Origin: Neorhizobium galegae
GTDB lineage: Bacteria > Pseudomonadota > Alphaproteobacteria > Rhizobiales > Rhizobiaceae
DNA length: 64,000 nt
Direction: 5' to 3'
Assembly (NCBI RefSeq): GCF_017877055.1
Contig: NZ_JAGIPG010000004.1
Coordinates: forward strand, 248,001 to 312,000
Numbering within the stretch: position 1 is the first letter of the stretch; the number at the start of each line of letters is the position of its first letter. Both the position numbers and the translations under genes were made by a program. The notes beneath the pieces are model-generated. The model ran no database searches, had not been told where the DNA came from, and was given only the letters and a program-made list of their open reading frames with translations. This document shows, piece by piece, positions 8,070 to 17,419 of the stretch.

Positions 8070-9383
8070 TCAGGGTTGGCGAAGGAAGGCGCCAACCCTT
8101 TGGTTCGCGATGAGGAGAGTGATGCCTGCCAGCACGGTCGACAGAGGCACGATCAACAAGCCAAGGCCGAGGCCGTTTGAAATATCGGCTGCGCTGGCGG
8201 CATCGCTGACTATGCCAACGATCAGAGGGCCCAGTGCAGGCCCGAGGAGGCCGCTTCCGATCATGACGAGGCTGGTCGCCTGCGCTTGACGTCCGGGACC
8301 GGCGATCAGATGCGCGGCGCCGAAGCCCCACGGCAGCATGAATGAAAATGACAGCATTCCAGGCACGAAGAGCGCAATGGACATCCAGCCAGTCGGGGCA
8401 AACAGTGCCGCAGTCGTCGTTACACTGGCGATCAGGAACAGAACTGCCGGAGGACCGAGCACCTTACCGGTGCCTGAGCGAACGGCAAAATCAAACCATC
8501 GGCCACCGCCCAAAGTCCCGATGATCCCCATCAACCCTTGCAACATGCCGAATGAAACGCCGACCTCTGTCGCGGTAAAACCGTAGGTGCGGATCAGAAA
8601 CGGTATGGAAAAGGCATAGAAAGGCGCGCCTGCGAAGCCCAAGAAAATGGTGCCCGTGAACAACCAGCGGAACGCCGGAGACGACAGTAGGTCAAGGCTG
8701 GTTCGCAGAAATGATTCATCGCGAGCGGCTGTTGTTGGGAGAGGCGGAGTGGGACCGGCAACAAGAATGGTCAACAACCCGATCAAGATGCCGAGGGCTC
8801 CAGCACCGATCAGAACGACGCGCCAGCCGAAGACATCCGCAATCGCGCCGCCTGCCGCAAATCCCACCATCGTGCCCAAGGGGATGCCCATTGCGAACAG
8901 ACCAATTGCGAGGCCGCGGCGCTCAGGGCCGATTTTGCGGACAATGAGAGCATGACCAGCCGGGACGGCGCCAGCCTCCCCGAATGCGACGCCGAAACGT
9001 GTGAGGGCCAGGAACAGGAAACTGGCGGCAAAACCACCGAGTGTGGTCATGACACTCCACACCAGCACGCAGGACACGAGTACGAACCGGGGTGATCCCC
9101 GATCTGCGACGCGGGCAAGCGGCAATGAGAGGAGTGCGTAGCAAACCGCAAAAGCGAGCCCCGTAAGAAGGCCCATCTCGGTGTCGGTCAGCGACAGGTC
9201 TGCTTTGATTTTCTCCGCCAGGATAAACGGCAGTATTCGATCGATCTGCGAGAACGCGTTGATCAGGAGAAGCACGATGCATATGGCGGCCATTCGCAGG
9301 CCTTTTACGTATTCCCGGTTGGACGCAACGGGTGGCGCTCGTGTCTCTAACGGGTCTATTGACCGGGCGACAATTTCTGTCAT
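8070..9383 (-). CDS. MFS transporter, Spinster-like
   Basis: A 437-aa polytopic protein with about 12 hydrophobic segments. The first pair of helices carries FSQIDRILPFILAEKIK and DTEMGLLTGLAFAVCYALL, typical of the Spns/hexuronate-like MFS branch, then the loop-2 motif RVADRGSPRFV and the GEAGAVPAGHALI helix. It starts 51 bp from the divergent AraC gene, so both promoters share this spacer. Substrate not predictable. It is probably co-regulated with the reductases downstream on the same strand. Confidence 0.88.
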   Translation of the reverse strand: MTEIVARSIDPLETRAPPVASNREYVKGLRMAAICIVLLLINAFSQIDRILPFILAEKIKADLSLTDTEMGLLTGLAFAVCYALLSLPLARVADRGSPRFVLVSCVLVWSVMTTLGGFAASFLFLALTRFGVAFGEAGAVPAGHALIVRKIGPERRGLAIGLFAMGIPLGTMVGFAAGGAIADVFGWRVVLIGAGALGILIGLLTILVAGPTPPLPTTAARDESFLRTSLDLLSSPAFRWLFTGTIFLGFAGAPFYAFSIPFLIRTYGFTATEVGVSFGMLQGLMGIIGTLGGGRWFDFAVRSGTGKVLGPPAVLFLIASVTTTAALFAPTGWMSIALFVPGMLSFSFMLPWGFGAAHLIAGPGRQAQATSLVMIGSGLLGPALGPLIVGIVSDAASAADISNGLGLGLLIVPLSTVLAGITLLIANQRVGAFLRQP

Positions 9384-9434
9384 CTTGGGGTCACTCCTCG
9401 CTTGGTTGCACCCTTAAGCTAGATGGAGTGTCCA

Positions 9435-10469
9435 ATGACCAGAATGCCCGAACCTTCAAGAAACTTGCCTATTCCTGCAGAAGAGGCGATGATGCCGGCG
9501 AAGAGCCACATATTGCCGTGGCCCCTGAAACAGCCGGAGCCCCGTTTGAATTCTCCATTGCTCTCTGCCGTATCGGCCTACATCGAAGACCAGGGTGGCG
9601 GGCAAGGCCTGTTCCCGACGGCCATAGAAGGCTTCAATATCGTCCGCTCGTTTCAATCGATGATGCCCATGCGCAACATCTATCGGCCGTCACTATGCGT
9701 CGTGCTGGAGGGAGCGAAGGAGTTGCAGTTCGGCGATGAACATCTCAACTACCGCAGCATGGAGTGCCTGGTCGTCAGTGTGGGCGTCCCGGCGACCGGA
9801 AGGATCGTCGAGGCCAGCGCTGCAACGCCCTATGTCGGCGTCATGGTCGATTTCGACGTTGCAACGGTTCGCGAGGTTCTCGAACAATTGGATGCGCCGC
9901 CACCGCAGTCCCACGCGACCGGCCCTTGCGCTTTTATCGCCAAGGTGGATCAACCGCTTTCCGATTGCATTCTTCGCCTCGTTCGACTGCTGGCAACTCC
10001 GAAGGCGATTCCGATCCTGGCGCCGTCGATCGTGCGTGAGATTTGCTATTGGCTGTTGAGCGGCCCGCATGGCGGTGAGATCTGCAAACTCGCCTGCCCG
10101 GAAACAAACATCGAACGTGTTGTGAGGGCCGTATCCCTGTTGCACACCAACTTCGCGGAAACTTTGCGGGTCGAGCAGTTGGCCGATGTTGCACGTATGA
10201 GCCAGTCTTCGTTTCACCAGCACTTCAAGGCACTGACCTCGATGACTCCGCTCCAGTTCCAGAAGCAACTACGACTGCTGGAGGCGCGCCGCCTCATGGT
10301 CACGCAAGCTGCCAATGTTGCCGAAGCGGCCTACAAGGTCGGGTACGAGAGCGCGTCGCAGTTCAGCCGAGAGTATTCAAGAACTTTTGGCGTCGCGCCT
10401 AAACAGGATGCTCTGAACCAACAGCGCCTCCACAACGAATACGCGAGCCGTACTGTTCGATCCGCCTAA
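9435..10469 (+). CDS. AraC-family transcriptional regulator with AraC_N cupin-like sensor domain
   Basis: A 344-aa protein. ATG 9435 is preferred over ATG 9423 because GGAG lies seven bases upstream. The N-terminal part (residues 35-215) matches the AraC_N group, with IYRPSLCVVLEGAKELQFG and a QYRS-like stretch. The C-terminal two helix-turn-helix units cover about 225-330, with MSQSSFHQHFKALTSMTPLQ and AAYKVGYESASQFSREY. It is divergent from the MFS/AKR/SDR genes and probably controls them in response to a small molecule. Family call secure; ligand unknown. Confidence 0.9.
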   Translation: MTRMPEPSRNLPIPAEEAMMPAKSHILPWPLKQPEPRLNSPLLSAVSAYIEDQGGGQGLFPTAIEGFNIVRSFQSMMPMRNIYRPSLCVVLEGAKELQFGDEHLNYRSMECLVVSVGVPATGRIVEASAATPYVGVMVDFDVATVREVLEQLDAPPPQSHATGPCAFIAKVDQPLSDCILRLVRLLATPKAIPILAPSIVREICYWLLSGPHGGEICKLACPETNIERVVRAVSLLHTNFAETLRVEQLADVARMSQSSFHQHFKALTSMTPLQFQKQLRLLEARRLMVTQAANVAEAAYKVGYESASQFSREYSRTFGVAPKQDALNQQRLHNEYASRTVRSA

Positions 10470-10511
10470 TCACGACAGGAAGCCGTTGCGGCTTGTACTC
10501 GCGACAGATGG

Positions 10512-10573
10512 TCATACCGAGTGGTCTTGGCTGTACCTAAAGGGTCAGCCGACCTGGAAAGGTCTCGGTATGA
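10512..10573. other. Long imperfect inverted repeat / stem-loop between convergent genes
   Basis: A 62-base element whose arms TCATACCGAG (10512-10521) and CTCGGTATGA (10564-10573) are perfectly complementary. Inside, GGTC pairs with GACC, GGCTG with CAGCC, and ACC with GGT around a TAAAG loop, broken by small bulges and one asymmetric internal loop. About 22 base pairs form in total. It sits in the 174-base spacer between two genes that converge (AraC and the PEP-hydrolase-like gene). It could be a two-way terminator, a REP-like element or a small structured RNA. No T-tract follows on either strand. Confidence 0.6.
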
Positions 10574-10643
10574 GCGGAAGTCGCCAGTTTTAGGTCGGAG
10601 TAACGCGATATTTGTCTTCCGACTGACGTTCGGCTGTTGCCCA

Positions 10644-11480
10644 TCAGCTAATCTTGATGGACTTGAAGTCGTCGCAAGCCTTCTTCAGCGCGATCTCGAT
10701 CGGGATGCGCTCGAAGCTGGATGCCGCGACAAAGCCGACGGCCTTGGAGTTCAGATTTACATATTGCGCATCCTCTGCCGTCGAGATCGGTCCGCCATGC
10801 GAAAGAAGAATGACGTCTGGATCTGCCACAAGCGCAGCATCGAAGATCTCACCGATACGGGTGATCGCGGCATCTATACCAATGGCGCTCTTCGAGCCGA
10901 TGTCTCCACCAATGGTCAAACCCATATGGCCGACGATCACATCGACGCCGGCCCGTGCCATAGCGCGAGCATCCTCCGGGTTGTAGACATAGGCAAGCGT
11001 GAAGAGGTCACGCTCCCTTGCCTTGCGCATCATATCGACCTCGCATGCAAAGCCGAGACCTGCATTTTCCAGGTCGATCCTGTAGTTGCTGTTCTCGTGG
11101 CGGCTGAGCGTAGGAAAATTGATGATGCCGGAATATCCGATCGCCTTAACTTCGTCGAGCAGATCGTCGATGTCACGTGTCGGATCGATGCCATAGACGC
11201 CAGCGATAACCGGAATGGTCCGTTTTTTGGGCATGATGGACTGGCGTCCAAGTCGCAACATCACCTCATTGGCGTCCCCTACGGGTATTGCGCCGACAAG
11301 GCTGGGAAGTCCGTTCACCCGATAGTAGCCGGAGTTGTAGACGACGATGAGATCGGCTCCGCCAAGCTCGGCGCAGCGCGCTGAAAGGCCATTCCCCGCG
11401 CCGACGGCAAGAATTGACCTGCCTTGTGCCGTTTCGGTCGTCAGCCGCTGCAACACGTCATTTCGCGAAAATTTCGTCAT
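10644..11480 (-). CDS. Phosphoenolpyruvate-hydrolase-family TIM-barrel protein
   Basis: A 278-aa protein. ATG 11480 is used because GAGG lies six bases upstream; a TTG at 11495 overlapping the previous stop is the alternative. The protein resembles the PEP mutase/hydrolase-like TIM-barrel family that accompanies UPF0261 proteins, with GAGNGLSARCAELGGADLI, NSGYYRVNG and a late VGHMGLTIGG segment. In many bacteria and in plant Tm-1 these two domains are adjacent or fused; the biochemical role is unknown. It forms a two-gene operon with the UPF0261 gene. Confidence 0.82.
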   Translation of the reverse strand: MTKFSRNDVLQRLTTETAQGRSILAVGAGNGLSARCAELGGADLIVVYNSGYYRVNGLPSLVGAIPVGDANEVMLRLGRQSIMPKKRTIPVIAGVYGIDPTRDIDDLLDEVKAIGYSGIINFPTLSRHENSNYRIDLENAGLGFACEVDMMRKARERDLFTLAYVYNPEDARAMARAGVDVIVGHMGLTIGGDIGSKSAIGIDAAITRIGEIFDAALVADPDVILLSHGGPISTAEDAQYVNLNSKAVGFVAASSFERIPIEIALKKACDDFKSIKIS

Positions 11481-11491
11481 CTTCTGCCTCG

Positions 11492-12751
11492 TCAATGGTT
11501 ATTTCTGGCAAGTTGCAACAGAGTATCGGTCGCGAGCTCGGCGACCTCTGGATCGTTGATATGCGCATCGATCTTTATGAGAGAGATATCTGCTCGCAAC
11601 GCGTGCTCGAGCTCCTCGACAAATGCCTGATCGGCAATCGGATCGAAGAAAGGCGCTCCTTCCGCATCGTAGGCAGAGAACCCCCGCGTGGGAACGATGG
11701 CCGCAACGGGTGCGGTCGCACGTTCGAGTTTGCTGGCGATGAATCTAGCCACGCTTGCAGCCTCTTCCGCCGACGTCCGCATCAGCGTGGTCGTCGGCGT
11801 ATGCCGGAGAAACTGGCGCCCATGGAATTTTGCCGGGATCGTTTCCATAGGTCCGAAATTCACCATGTCTATCGCGCCGGGTAGAATGACTTGAGGGATC
11901 GCTTTTTCCACGGCCGCGTCGAGACGGGTCGGACCTGCCGTAAGAAAGCCTCCGACAACCTCATCCGTGATTTCCGTGGTCGTCAGATCCAGCATGAGGT
12001 TGATGCGCCCCTCCCGAATGAAGGTCTCGGCGGCTCGCCCACCGCTGCCGCGAGCGTGAAAGACGAGGACCTCATGGCCGAGTGAATTCAGACGTTCGAA
12101 GGCTGCATTCGCCGCCCGCGTCGTGGATCCGAAGGCGGTGATGCCGACACAGTTCGCTGGCGAACTTGTGCGATGCGCTTGGGCGTCAGTGACGAGCGCG
12201 CTCATCACAGCAGCGCTCCGGTCGAGAAGCGATCGCAGGTACTGCCCTGTTCCAAGAATGTCGACGACGGAATGGATGAGGACGACATCCTTGGCATCGA
12301 CGATGCGGGACATATCGCCTGAAACCGTCGTTGCGACCAGAAGTTTGGGGATGCCGTATGGAAGCCGGGCGAAGGCCGCGCTGGCCAAAGCCGTGTTCGT
12401 TCCACCGCCCATGGCGAAAAAACCGCGCACCAGCCCATGGGACACCAGTGTGTCGAGGCAGACGGACAAGCCTTCCATCATCGTTCGAAGAGTAGCTTCC
12501 CGGTTCGCCAGCCGTCGCAGATCATCGATGTCGGATCCTGCGAGCGCCGCGATTTGTGTTGCCGATATATCCGGCTTCATCGTGGACGAACCCAACACTC
12601 CGCAATCAACCAGGATGTAACTGAGGCCATGCCGCTTGAACGCTTTGAGCAAAAGTTCGACTTCGCCAGGCTTCGTATCGAGCGTGGCGGCGATCACTAC
12701 GCTTGGAGTCAGTTCCCTGCTGATATCTGGATTTAAAATCTCGGCACTCAT
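11492..12751 (-). CDS. Tm-1-like ATP-binding (UPF0261) protein
   Basis: A 419-aa protein of the UPF0261/Tm-1 N-terminal family. It begins with the conserved TLDTKPGEVELL segment, has the glycine-rich FFAMGGGTNTALA and ATTVSGDMS motifs in the first half, and HARGSGGRA plus GAIDMVNFGPMETIP in the second. Plant Tm-1 blocks tobamovirus replication; the bacterial function is not established. Its partner TIM-barrel gene follows with a 12-base gap, and a MocR regulator lies 129 bp upstream on the same strand. Confidence 0.88.
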   Translation of the reverse strand: MSAEILNPDISRELTPSVVIAATLDTKPGEVELLLKAFKRHGLSYILVDCGVLGSSTMKPDISATQIAALAGSDIDDLRRLANREATLRTMMEGLSVCLDTLVSHGLVRGFFAMGGGTNTALASAAFARLPYGIPKLLVATTVSGDMSRIVDAKDVVLIHSVVDILGTGQYLRSLLDRSAAVMSALVTDAQAHRTSSPANCVGITAFGSTTRAANAAFERLNSLGHEVLVFHARGSGGRAAETFIREGRINLMLDLTTTEITDEVVGGFLTAGPTRLDAAVEKAIPQVILPGAIDMVNFGPMETIPAKFHGRQFLRHTPTTTLMRTSAEEAASVARFIASKLERATAPVAAIVPTRGFSAYDAEGAPFFDPIADQAFVEELEHALRADISLIKIDAHINDPEVAELATDTLLQLARNNH

Positions 12752-12880
12752 ATCGCTGCTCTTGTTCCGGCTCTCCGTCCGTCTGAAAGCAGGCTAATGT
12801 ATTTGAGCCTCCGAGGTGAAGAACCAGTCAAACCTTTTGAGCATGACCAGTGTTGAACGAGCTCGCCGAATCCCCGTCTA

Positions 12881-14305
12881 CTATTCGCTGCCGTGCGTGA
12901 TCTGCAGAACGTCCTCGATCATATCCAGCGTGCTGCGCAGGAGTTCAATCGGACGCACGAAAGGCAGTCTTAGAGAATCCTGGAAGCCGTTTTCCGGCGA
13001 GAAGTCGGGACCCGCTGACAAAAGAAAGTTGCGACGCAATGCGCTTTGCCGGAGACTGACGGTGTTGACGCCCGGCATTTTGATCCAGAGCGCCGTGCCG
13101 CCGTCCGGCTCGATCCAGCACCAGCGAGATGGTCGCTGCACCAACTCCTGTCGCAACTTCGAAAGATGGTGTTGTAGCTCATTTCGACGATGGGCCCGCG
13201 CCTGCGCCAGATGAGGAAACATTCGCGCCGCAATCGCCTGATTCATGATGGGGTTGCCGAGGTCGCTGGCTGCTTTGAAGGCTGTGAGAGTTTTGATCAG
13301 GCCACGTCCCGAACGTATCCAGCCTATTCTTAATCCACCCCAGAAAAGCTTCGACATCGTTCCAATCAGTGCCGATCGGTTTTCGTCAAGGCTTCCTGCG
13401 AGCGGCGTGTTCGGAAGTTGCGCGGTCAAGCCCAGTTCGTTCTGCGAGCCGTCTTCAATCAGAAACACTTCATTTTTCTGAAGCATGGCGGATACGGCCG
13501 ATCTCACATCCTGAGACAAGGTCCGGCCAAGTGGATTGGAAACGTCGGAGAAGAAATAGGCGACCTTCGGGCGACGAGATAGACGGGTTTCGAGTGCGGA
13601 AAGGTCGAGCCGTAGATCTCGGCCAAGCGGTGCGGAAATCAATCGGGCATTCTGGTGCCGGAAGGCCTCCAGGGCTCCGCGATAGGTTGGGTCCTCCACG
13701 ACAACGGCGTCGCCTGGCCTCACGAGGATACTCGACAACAGCCAGATCGCCTGCTGGGCTCCGTTCGTGATGATAATATTATCCGGATGGGTTGGTAGAC
13801 CGAGTTCGGAATAGTATCGGGCAACCTCCCATTTCAGATGAGGCATGCCGCTCGACAGATAACCCACATCCGCAACAGAGGGCAGCAGATCCTTACCCTG
13901 AATTCCGGCGACGACCTCCATAGCGACGGGTGACGGTTGAAGGGCGCCGCTGGACATATCGATCGCCGACGGTGGTCTGCCCTCATGCCCTCGCAAACTC
14001 ACATTCGGGCGCTCTGCGACATGTAAATAAGCTGAAGAGCGCAGGATTCGATGTCCGCTCCCGTGCCTGCTTTCGATCAAGGCTGCTTCCCGAAGACTTG
14101 CATAGGCGGCCGTCACCGTTCCACGGCTTGTACCGAGCGCTTCGGCGAGCGGGCGTTCGGATGGCAAGTCGCTACCGATCGGCATGGCATTGTCATTGAT
14201 GAGGTCCACCAAAGCGTTCTTCAGGCGTTCGGCCAAAGTGCCGTCACCGATAGACCAATTCCCGAGGAGTCTGCTGAGGCGATACGCGCTGACCTTGCTC
14301 AACAC
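12881..14305 (-). CDS. MocR-type regulator: GntR DNA-binding plus PLP aminotransferase domain (Lys present)
   Basis: A 474-aa protein. Residues 20-88 form a GntR winged helix (LPSERPLAEALGTSRGTVTAAY, HGSG). Residues 110-470 form a fold-I aminotransferase domain with the NGAQQAIWLL cofactor helix and the PLP-binding lysine at residue 319 in GTMSKLFWGGLRIGW. The tyrosine usual in the EDDYD motif is replaced (EDGSQNE). It is divergent from a second MocR gene 110 bp away and precedes the UPF0261 pair on the same strand, so it may regulate either. Effector unknown. Confidence 0.9.
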   Translation of the reverse strand: MLSKVSAYRLSRLLGNWSIGDGTLAERLKNALVDLINDNAMPIGSDLPSERPLAEALGTSRGTVTAAYASLREAALIESRHGSGHRILRSSAYLHVAERPNVSLRGHEGRPPSAIDMSSGALQPSPVAMEVVAGIQGKDLLPSVADVGYLSSGMPHLKWEVARYYSELGLPTHPDNIIITNGAQQAIWLLSSILVRPGDAVVVEDPTYRGALEAFRHQNARLISAPLGRDLRLDLSALETRLSRRPKVAYFFSDVSNPLGRTLSQDVRSAVSAMLQKNEVFLIEDGSQNELGLTAQLPNTPLAGSLDENRSALIGTMSKLFWGGLRIGWIRSGRGLIKTLTAFKAASDLGNPIMNQAIAARMFPHLAQARAHRRNELQHHLSKLRQELVQRPSRWCWIEPDGGTALWIKMPGVNTVSLRQSALRRNFLLSAGPDFSPENGFQDSLRLPFVRPIELLRSTLDMIEDVLQITHGSE

Positions 14306-14414
14306 TCACCTTTGAGCCACTTGCCAATAAGTGGACTTTGCCATCTTCCCGATTTCCGCGCAATCCTTTCGAACGGAATACGTGTTTTCAGGCAATGATA
14401 TGGAAGGTACTTGG

Positions 14415-15929
14415 ATGACACGACAGGGTGCATCGAGCATCGCATGGGATCATGTTTTGACAAGCCTTGTGACCTCGGAAGAGAAGCTGACCCACGCTAC
14501 TCTGGCAAAGGGGCTAAGTGAGTGGATTGATGCCGGCCGCCTGCCACGCGGCGCCCGGTTGCCATCGACCCGGGTCATGGCAGGCAAGCTTGGTCTCGGC
14601 CGAAACACCGTGCTTTTCGCTCTCAGTTGCCTTGTGGAAAACGGATACCTTGATTCGAGGGAGCGGTCGGGAATCTTCATAGGCGCATCACGCCAGGCGA
14701 GAACTGGCGATCGCTCCCCAAGCCAGATAAATAAAGGCCCTGACTGGGAAAAGAGGCTACCATCCAGTCGTCTCCTGCCGCAGTCGTCCGCCATGACAAA
14801 CGCGGTGCGCGGCAGCATATCGTTGAGATTCGGCGAGTTCGATCTCAGCCTCTTCCCGACCAGTCACTGGCGGGAATGCGAGCGTGCGGCCTCCGGCCTC
14901 GGGGAGATTGCAAAATGGGGGCGGGACATGATCGATGGGGACGATGTGGGGCTGATCGAGCAGATCCGCCTCCACGTGCTTCCTCAATCCGGTATATGGG
15001 CGCGGCCGGACGAGATTCTCATCACCGTCGGAGCGCAGGAAGGTCGATATCTCGTATCGCGAGTTCTGGCGCGAGCCGGAACGCATATCGGAATCGAGAA
15101 CCCCTGCAGCCTCGACCTGGCGCGAACCGTTCAACTCTCGGGCGCGATGGCTGTTGGCCTGACAGTCGATGCTCAGGGCGTGCTTCCATCGGAAGCCATG
15201 GATGCCTGCGATGCCGTTTTTCTAACGCCAGGTCATCAGAATCCGACGACCGCGCTTCTGTCTGCCGAACGACGGAAGGAAATACTGAAGCGGGCAGACT
15301 TCAATGACTTCGTCGTTGTCGAGGACACTTTCGAAACGGAGTTCATCAATGAAAGGGGAGGGCCAAGGGCGCTCAAGGCGGATGATGTCTCGGGTCGGGT
15401 GATCTATATCGGAACCCTTTCCCGGCTCATGGCTCCCGGACTCCGGATCGGCTTCATCGTCGCGCCATCCGCTTTCATCGACCATGTGCGAATGTTGCGA
15501 CGTCTCGTACACCGCCATCCTCCGGCGAATAATCAGAGGTCGCTCGCGATCTTCATAGAACGGGGCTATTATCGCAGGTTCGTCAAACAGACGACCCAAA
15601 TCCTTGAGCGCCGTGGACAATTACTGCTGACCATGGCTCGGCGCGATCTGCCGGAACTTATCTGGCACCATCAGGTGGGAACGTCCTGCTTTTGGGGAGA
15701 ATTGCCGGCGGGCGTGGATAGCGATGCCGTCGCTACAGAAGCAAGGCGGCGAGGTGTTCTTGTGGAGGCCGGGTCTCATTTTTTCGCGGTCGATGGCCGA
15801 TCCTCCAACTGTTTGAGGCTGACGGTTTCAGGCGTCAAAGAAGATCAAATAGAGAAAAGCGTTCGCGTTCTAGCCGAGGCCTATCGAGTTACCAGATCAG
15901 TCAGCAAGGAGCATATCTTGCGGCAATAG
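14415..15929 (+). CDS. MocR-type regulator lacking the PLP lysine (Lys to Arg)
   Basis: A 504-aa protein; ATG 14415 is chosen for GAAGG seven bases upstream, though ATG 14400 is possible. The GntR wing covers residues 20-90 (LPSTRVMAGKLGLGRNTV). The aminotransferase-like domain keeps GHQNPTTALL and EDTFETEF, but the Schiff-base lysine position in GTLSRLMAPGLRIGF is Arg (CGG at 15423-15425), and the cofactor Tyr of the EDDYD motif is Phe. It is clearly paralogous to the MocR protein at 22148-23614, sharing WGRD, GIWARP and RLVHRH stretches and the same Arg. The two lie at the two ends of the catabolic island 16027-22119. Confidence 0.88.
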   Translation: MTRQGASSIAWDHVLTSLVTSEEKLTHATLAKGLSEWIDAGRLPRGARLPSTRVMAGKLGLGRNTVLFALSCLVENGYLDSRERSGIFIGASRQARTGDRSPSQINKGPDWEKRLPSSRLLPQSSAMTNAVRGSISLRFGEFDLSLFPTSHWRECERAASGLGEIAKWGRDMIDGDDVGLIEQIRLHVLPQSGIWARPDEILITVGAQEGRYLVSRVLARAGTHIGIENPCSLDLARTVQLSGAMAVGLTVDAQGVLPSEAMDACDAVFLTPGHQNPTTALLSAERRKEILKRADFNDFVVVEDTFETEFINERGGPRALKADDVSGRVIYIGTLSRLMAPGLRIGFIVAPSAFIDHVRMLRRLVHRHPPANNQRSLAIFIERGYYRRFVKQTTQILERRGQLLLTMARRDLPELIWHHQVGTSCFWGELPAGVDSDAVATEARRRGVLVEAGSHFFAVDGRSSNCLRLTVSGVKEDQIEKSVRVLAEAYRVTRSVSKEHILRQ

Positions 15930-16026
15930 CGATTGGTCCTCCAAATTCTGCGAAGGTGGTTCTTCTGTCAGGCCTCCCCAGCGCTACTATCAGATTAATT
16001 GGATGGAAATCGAAGGATTTAAGAAC

Positions 16027-16860
16027 ATGTCCGAATTTTGGGTAACCGCTCCGCATGGTCCACTGCCGTCAAGGCAGAAGACAAGGTTCTTTCCGGTTCA
16101 CGAGGGAAAGAAGTTCATCGTGACGGGAGCGGCAGGCGGCGTCGGTAGCGCGCTCGTGGCGCTTCTCGTTGCCGAGGGAGCAACCGTGGCGGCTTTGGAC
16201 CTGCGAGAAGACGCGCTAAGTGCCACAGTTGCCAAATACGAGGGAAAAGTCGTTGGCATAGGCTGCGATCTCGGCCAGCAGCAGTCCGTCGAGACGGCCT
16301 TCCAGCAATCGACAGCGCAGCTCGGTTTCATCGACGGTGTGGTCAACAACGCGGCGCTTGTTCGTCGCGGCGACGCAATTAATGCAAGTTGGGACGACTG
16401 GCAGTCGACGATGGCAGTCAACGTCTATGGCGCCTTCGAACTCGCACGGCTCGCGGCGAGATCGATGGCCGAGAACGGCAGGCGTGGCGCGATCGTCAAC
16501 GTGGCTTCGGAAGCCGGCAAGAAGGGCCATACGCAATCCATCACCTATGGGGCGAGCAAGGCCGCGCTGATCAGCATGACACGAATCCTCGCTGCCTCGT
16601 TTGCGCCGTACGACATCAACGTCAACTGCGTGTGCCCTGGCGGGATTGGCACGGACATGCTCCGTGCGGCGGCGGCAAATTATGCGCGCGTGAGCGGTGG
16701 TGACGTCGACGATATATTCCCACGTCTTGTCAGTTCGCAATTGAAGCGGCACATCACACCCGACGAGGTGGCGAGAACCATCTCGTTCCTCCTCTCCGAC
16801 GATGCCTTGATCATCCGCGGCCAGGCCGTCAATACCGATGGTGGTGATACGCCTTACTGA
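16027..16860 (+). CDS. SDR-family NAD(P)-dependent oxidoreductase
   Basis: A 277-aa classical SDR. ATG 16027 is taken as the start (AAGGA upstream); ATG 16003 would add eight residues. The nucleotide-binding motif is VTGAAGGVGSAL, with ALDLRED after strand 2, NNAALV, VASEAG for the catalytic Ser region, YGASK for Tyr/Lys, and a C-terminal GQAVNTDGGDTPY. It is the first gene of a plus-strand run of SDR, DUF3237, ABC permease and ATPase. This suggests oxidation of a hydroxylated substrate imported by that transporter. Confidence 0.9.
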   Translation: MSEFWVTAPHGPLPSRQKTRFFPVHEGKKFIVTGAAGGVGSALVALLVAEGATVAALDLREDALSATVAKYEGKVVGIGCDLGQQQSVETAFQQSTAQLGFIDGVVNNAALVRRGDAINASWDDWQSTMAVNVYGAFELARLAARSMAENGRRGAIVNVASEAGKKGHTQSITYGASKAALISMTRILAASFAPYDINVNCVCPGGIGTDMLRAAAANYARVSGGDVDDIFPRLVSSQLKRHITPDEVARTISFLLSDDALIIRGQAVNTDGGDTPY

Positions 16861-16892
16861 CCAAACCGGCGGAATCTTACCCTGGAGAACCT

Positions 16893-17390
16893 ATGGAAAG
16901 TAATTGGAAAACCATCCCGGCTGTCCTGCGCGAGCCAAAGATCCGGCCGCTATTCGTTATGCAGCTTCAGGTCGCTCCCGCCCTTTCCGTGGGAACGACG
17001 GCATCCGGGCCGAAACGCGTTGCGATTGTGAAAGGCGGACAGGTCTCGAGTGATATTCCAGGCCTCGCTGCGACAGTTCATCCCGGCGGAAGCGACTGGC
17101 TGACGGAAAAGAGAGACGGGTCTCTCCATCTTGATGCCAGGATCGTATTGGAGACGAGCGGCGGCGACCAGATCCTGATGTCCTATACTGGTATTCGCCA
17201 TGGCTCGGTGACCGTGATGCAAGACCTCGCTGCCGGCAAAGAGCTGCCGGCCGATGCTTATTATTTCCGCATATCGCCGCGTTTCGAGACGGCATCGCAA
17301 CCGCTGGATTGGTTGAACCGCGTCGTCGCTTTCGGTATCGGCCAACGGCTGGCGGACGGGGTCAGATACAGTCTCTTTGAAGTGTCCTGA
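16893..17390 (+). CDS. DUF3237 family protein
   Basis: A 165-aa protein of normal DUF3237 length. The family pattern is visible: LQVAPALSVGTTASGPKRV near the start, PGGSDWLTEKRDGSLHLDAR in the middle, then YTGIRHG, YYFRISPRFET and a final LNRVVAFGIG. These proteins form a beta-barrel of unknown role and often occur in aromatic or sugar-acid catabolic operons. A few bases separate it from the SDR upstream and the transporter downstream. Ribosome site GGAG lies ahead of ATG 16893. Confidence 0.85.
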   Translation: MESNWKTIPAVLREPKIRPLFVMQLQVAPALSVGTTASGPKRVAIVKGGQVSSDIPGLAATVHPGGSDWLTEKRDGSLHLDARIVLETSGGDQILMSYTGIRHGSVTVMQDLAAGKELPADAYYFRISPRFETASQPLDWLNRVVAFGIGQRLADGVRYSLFEVS

Positions 17391-17419
17391 ACGTAGGGCT
17401 GCAGGTTATAGGAGGCTGG

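Noticed and set aside
7786..8331. 181-aa minus-strand frame as a full SDR gene
   Set aside because: Only the last 55 residues look like an SDR; the upstream part overlaps the MFS gene in another frame and has no Rossmann motif.
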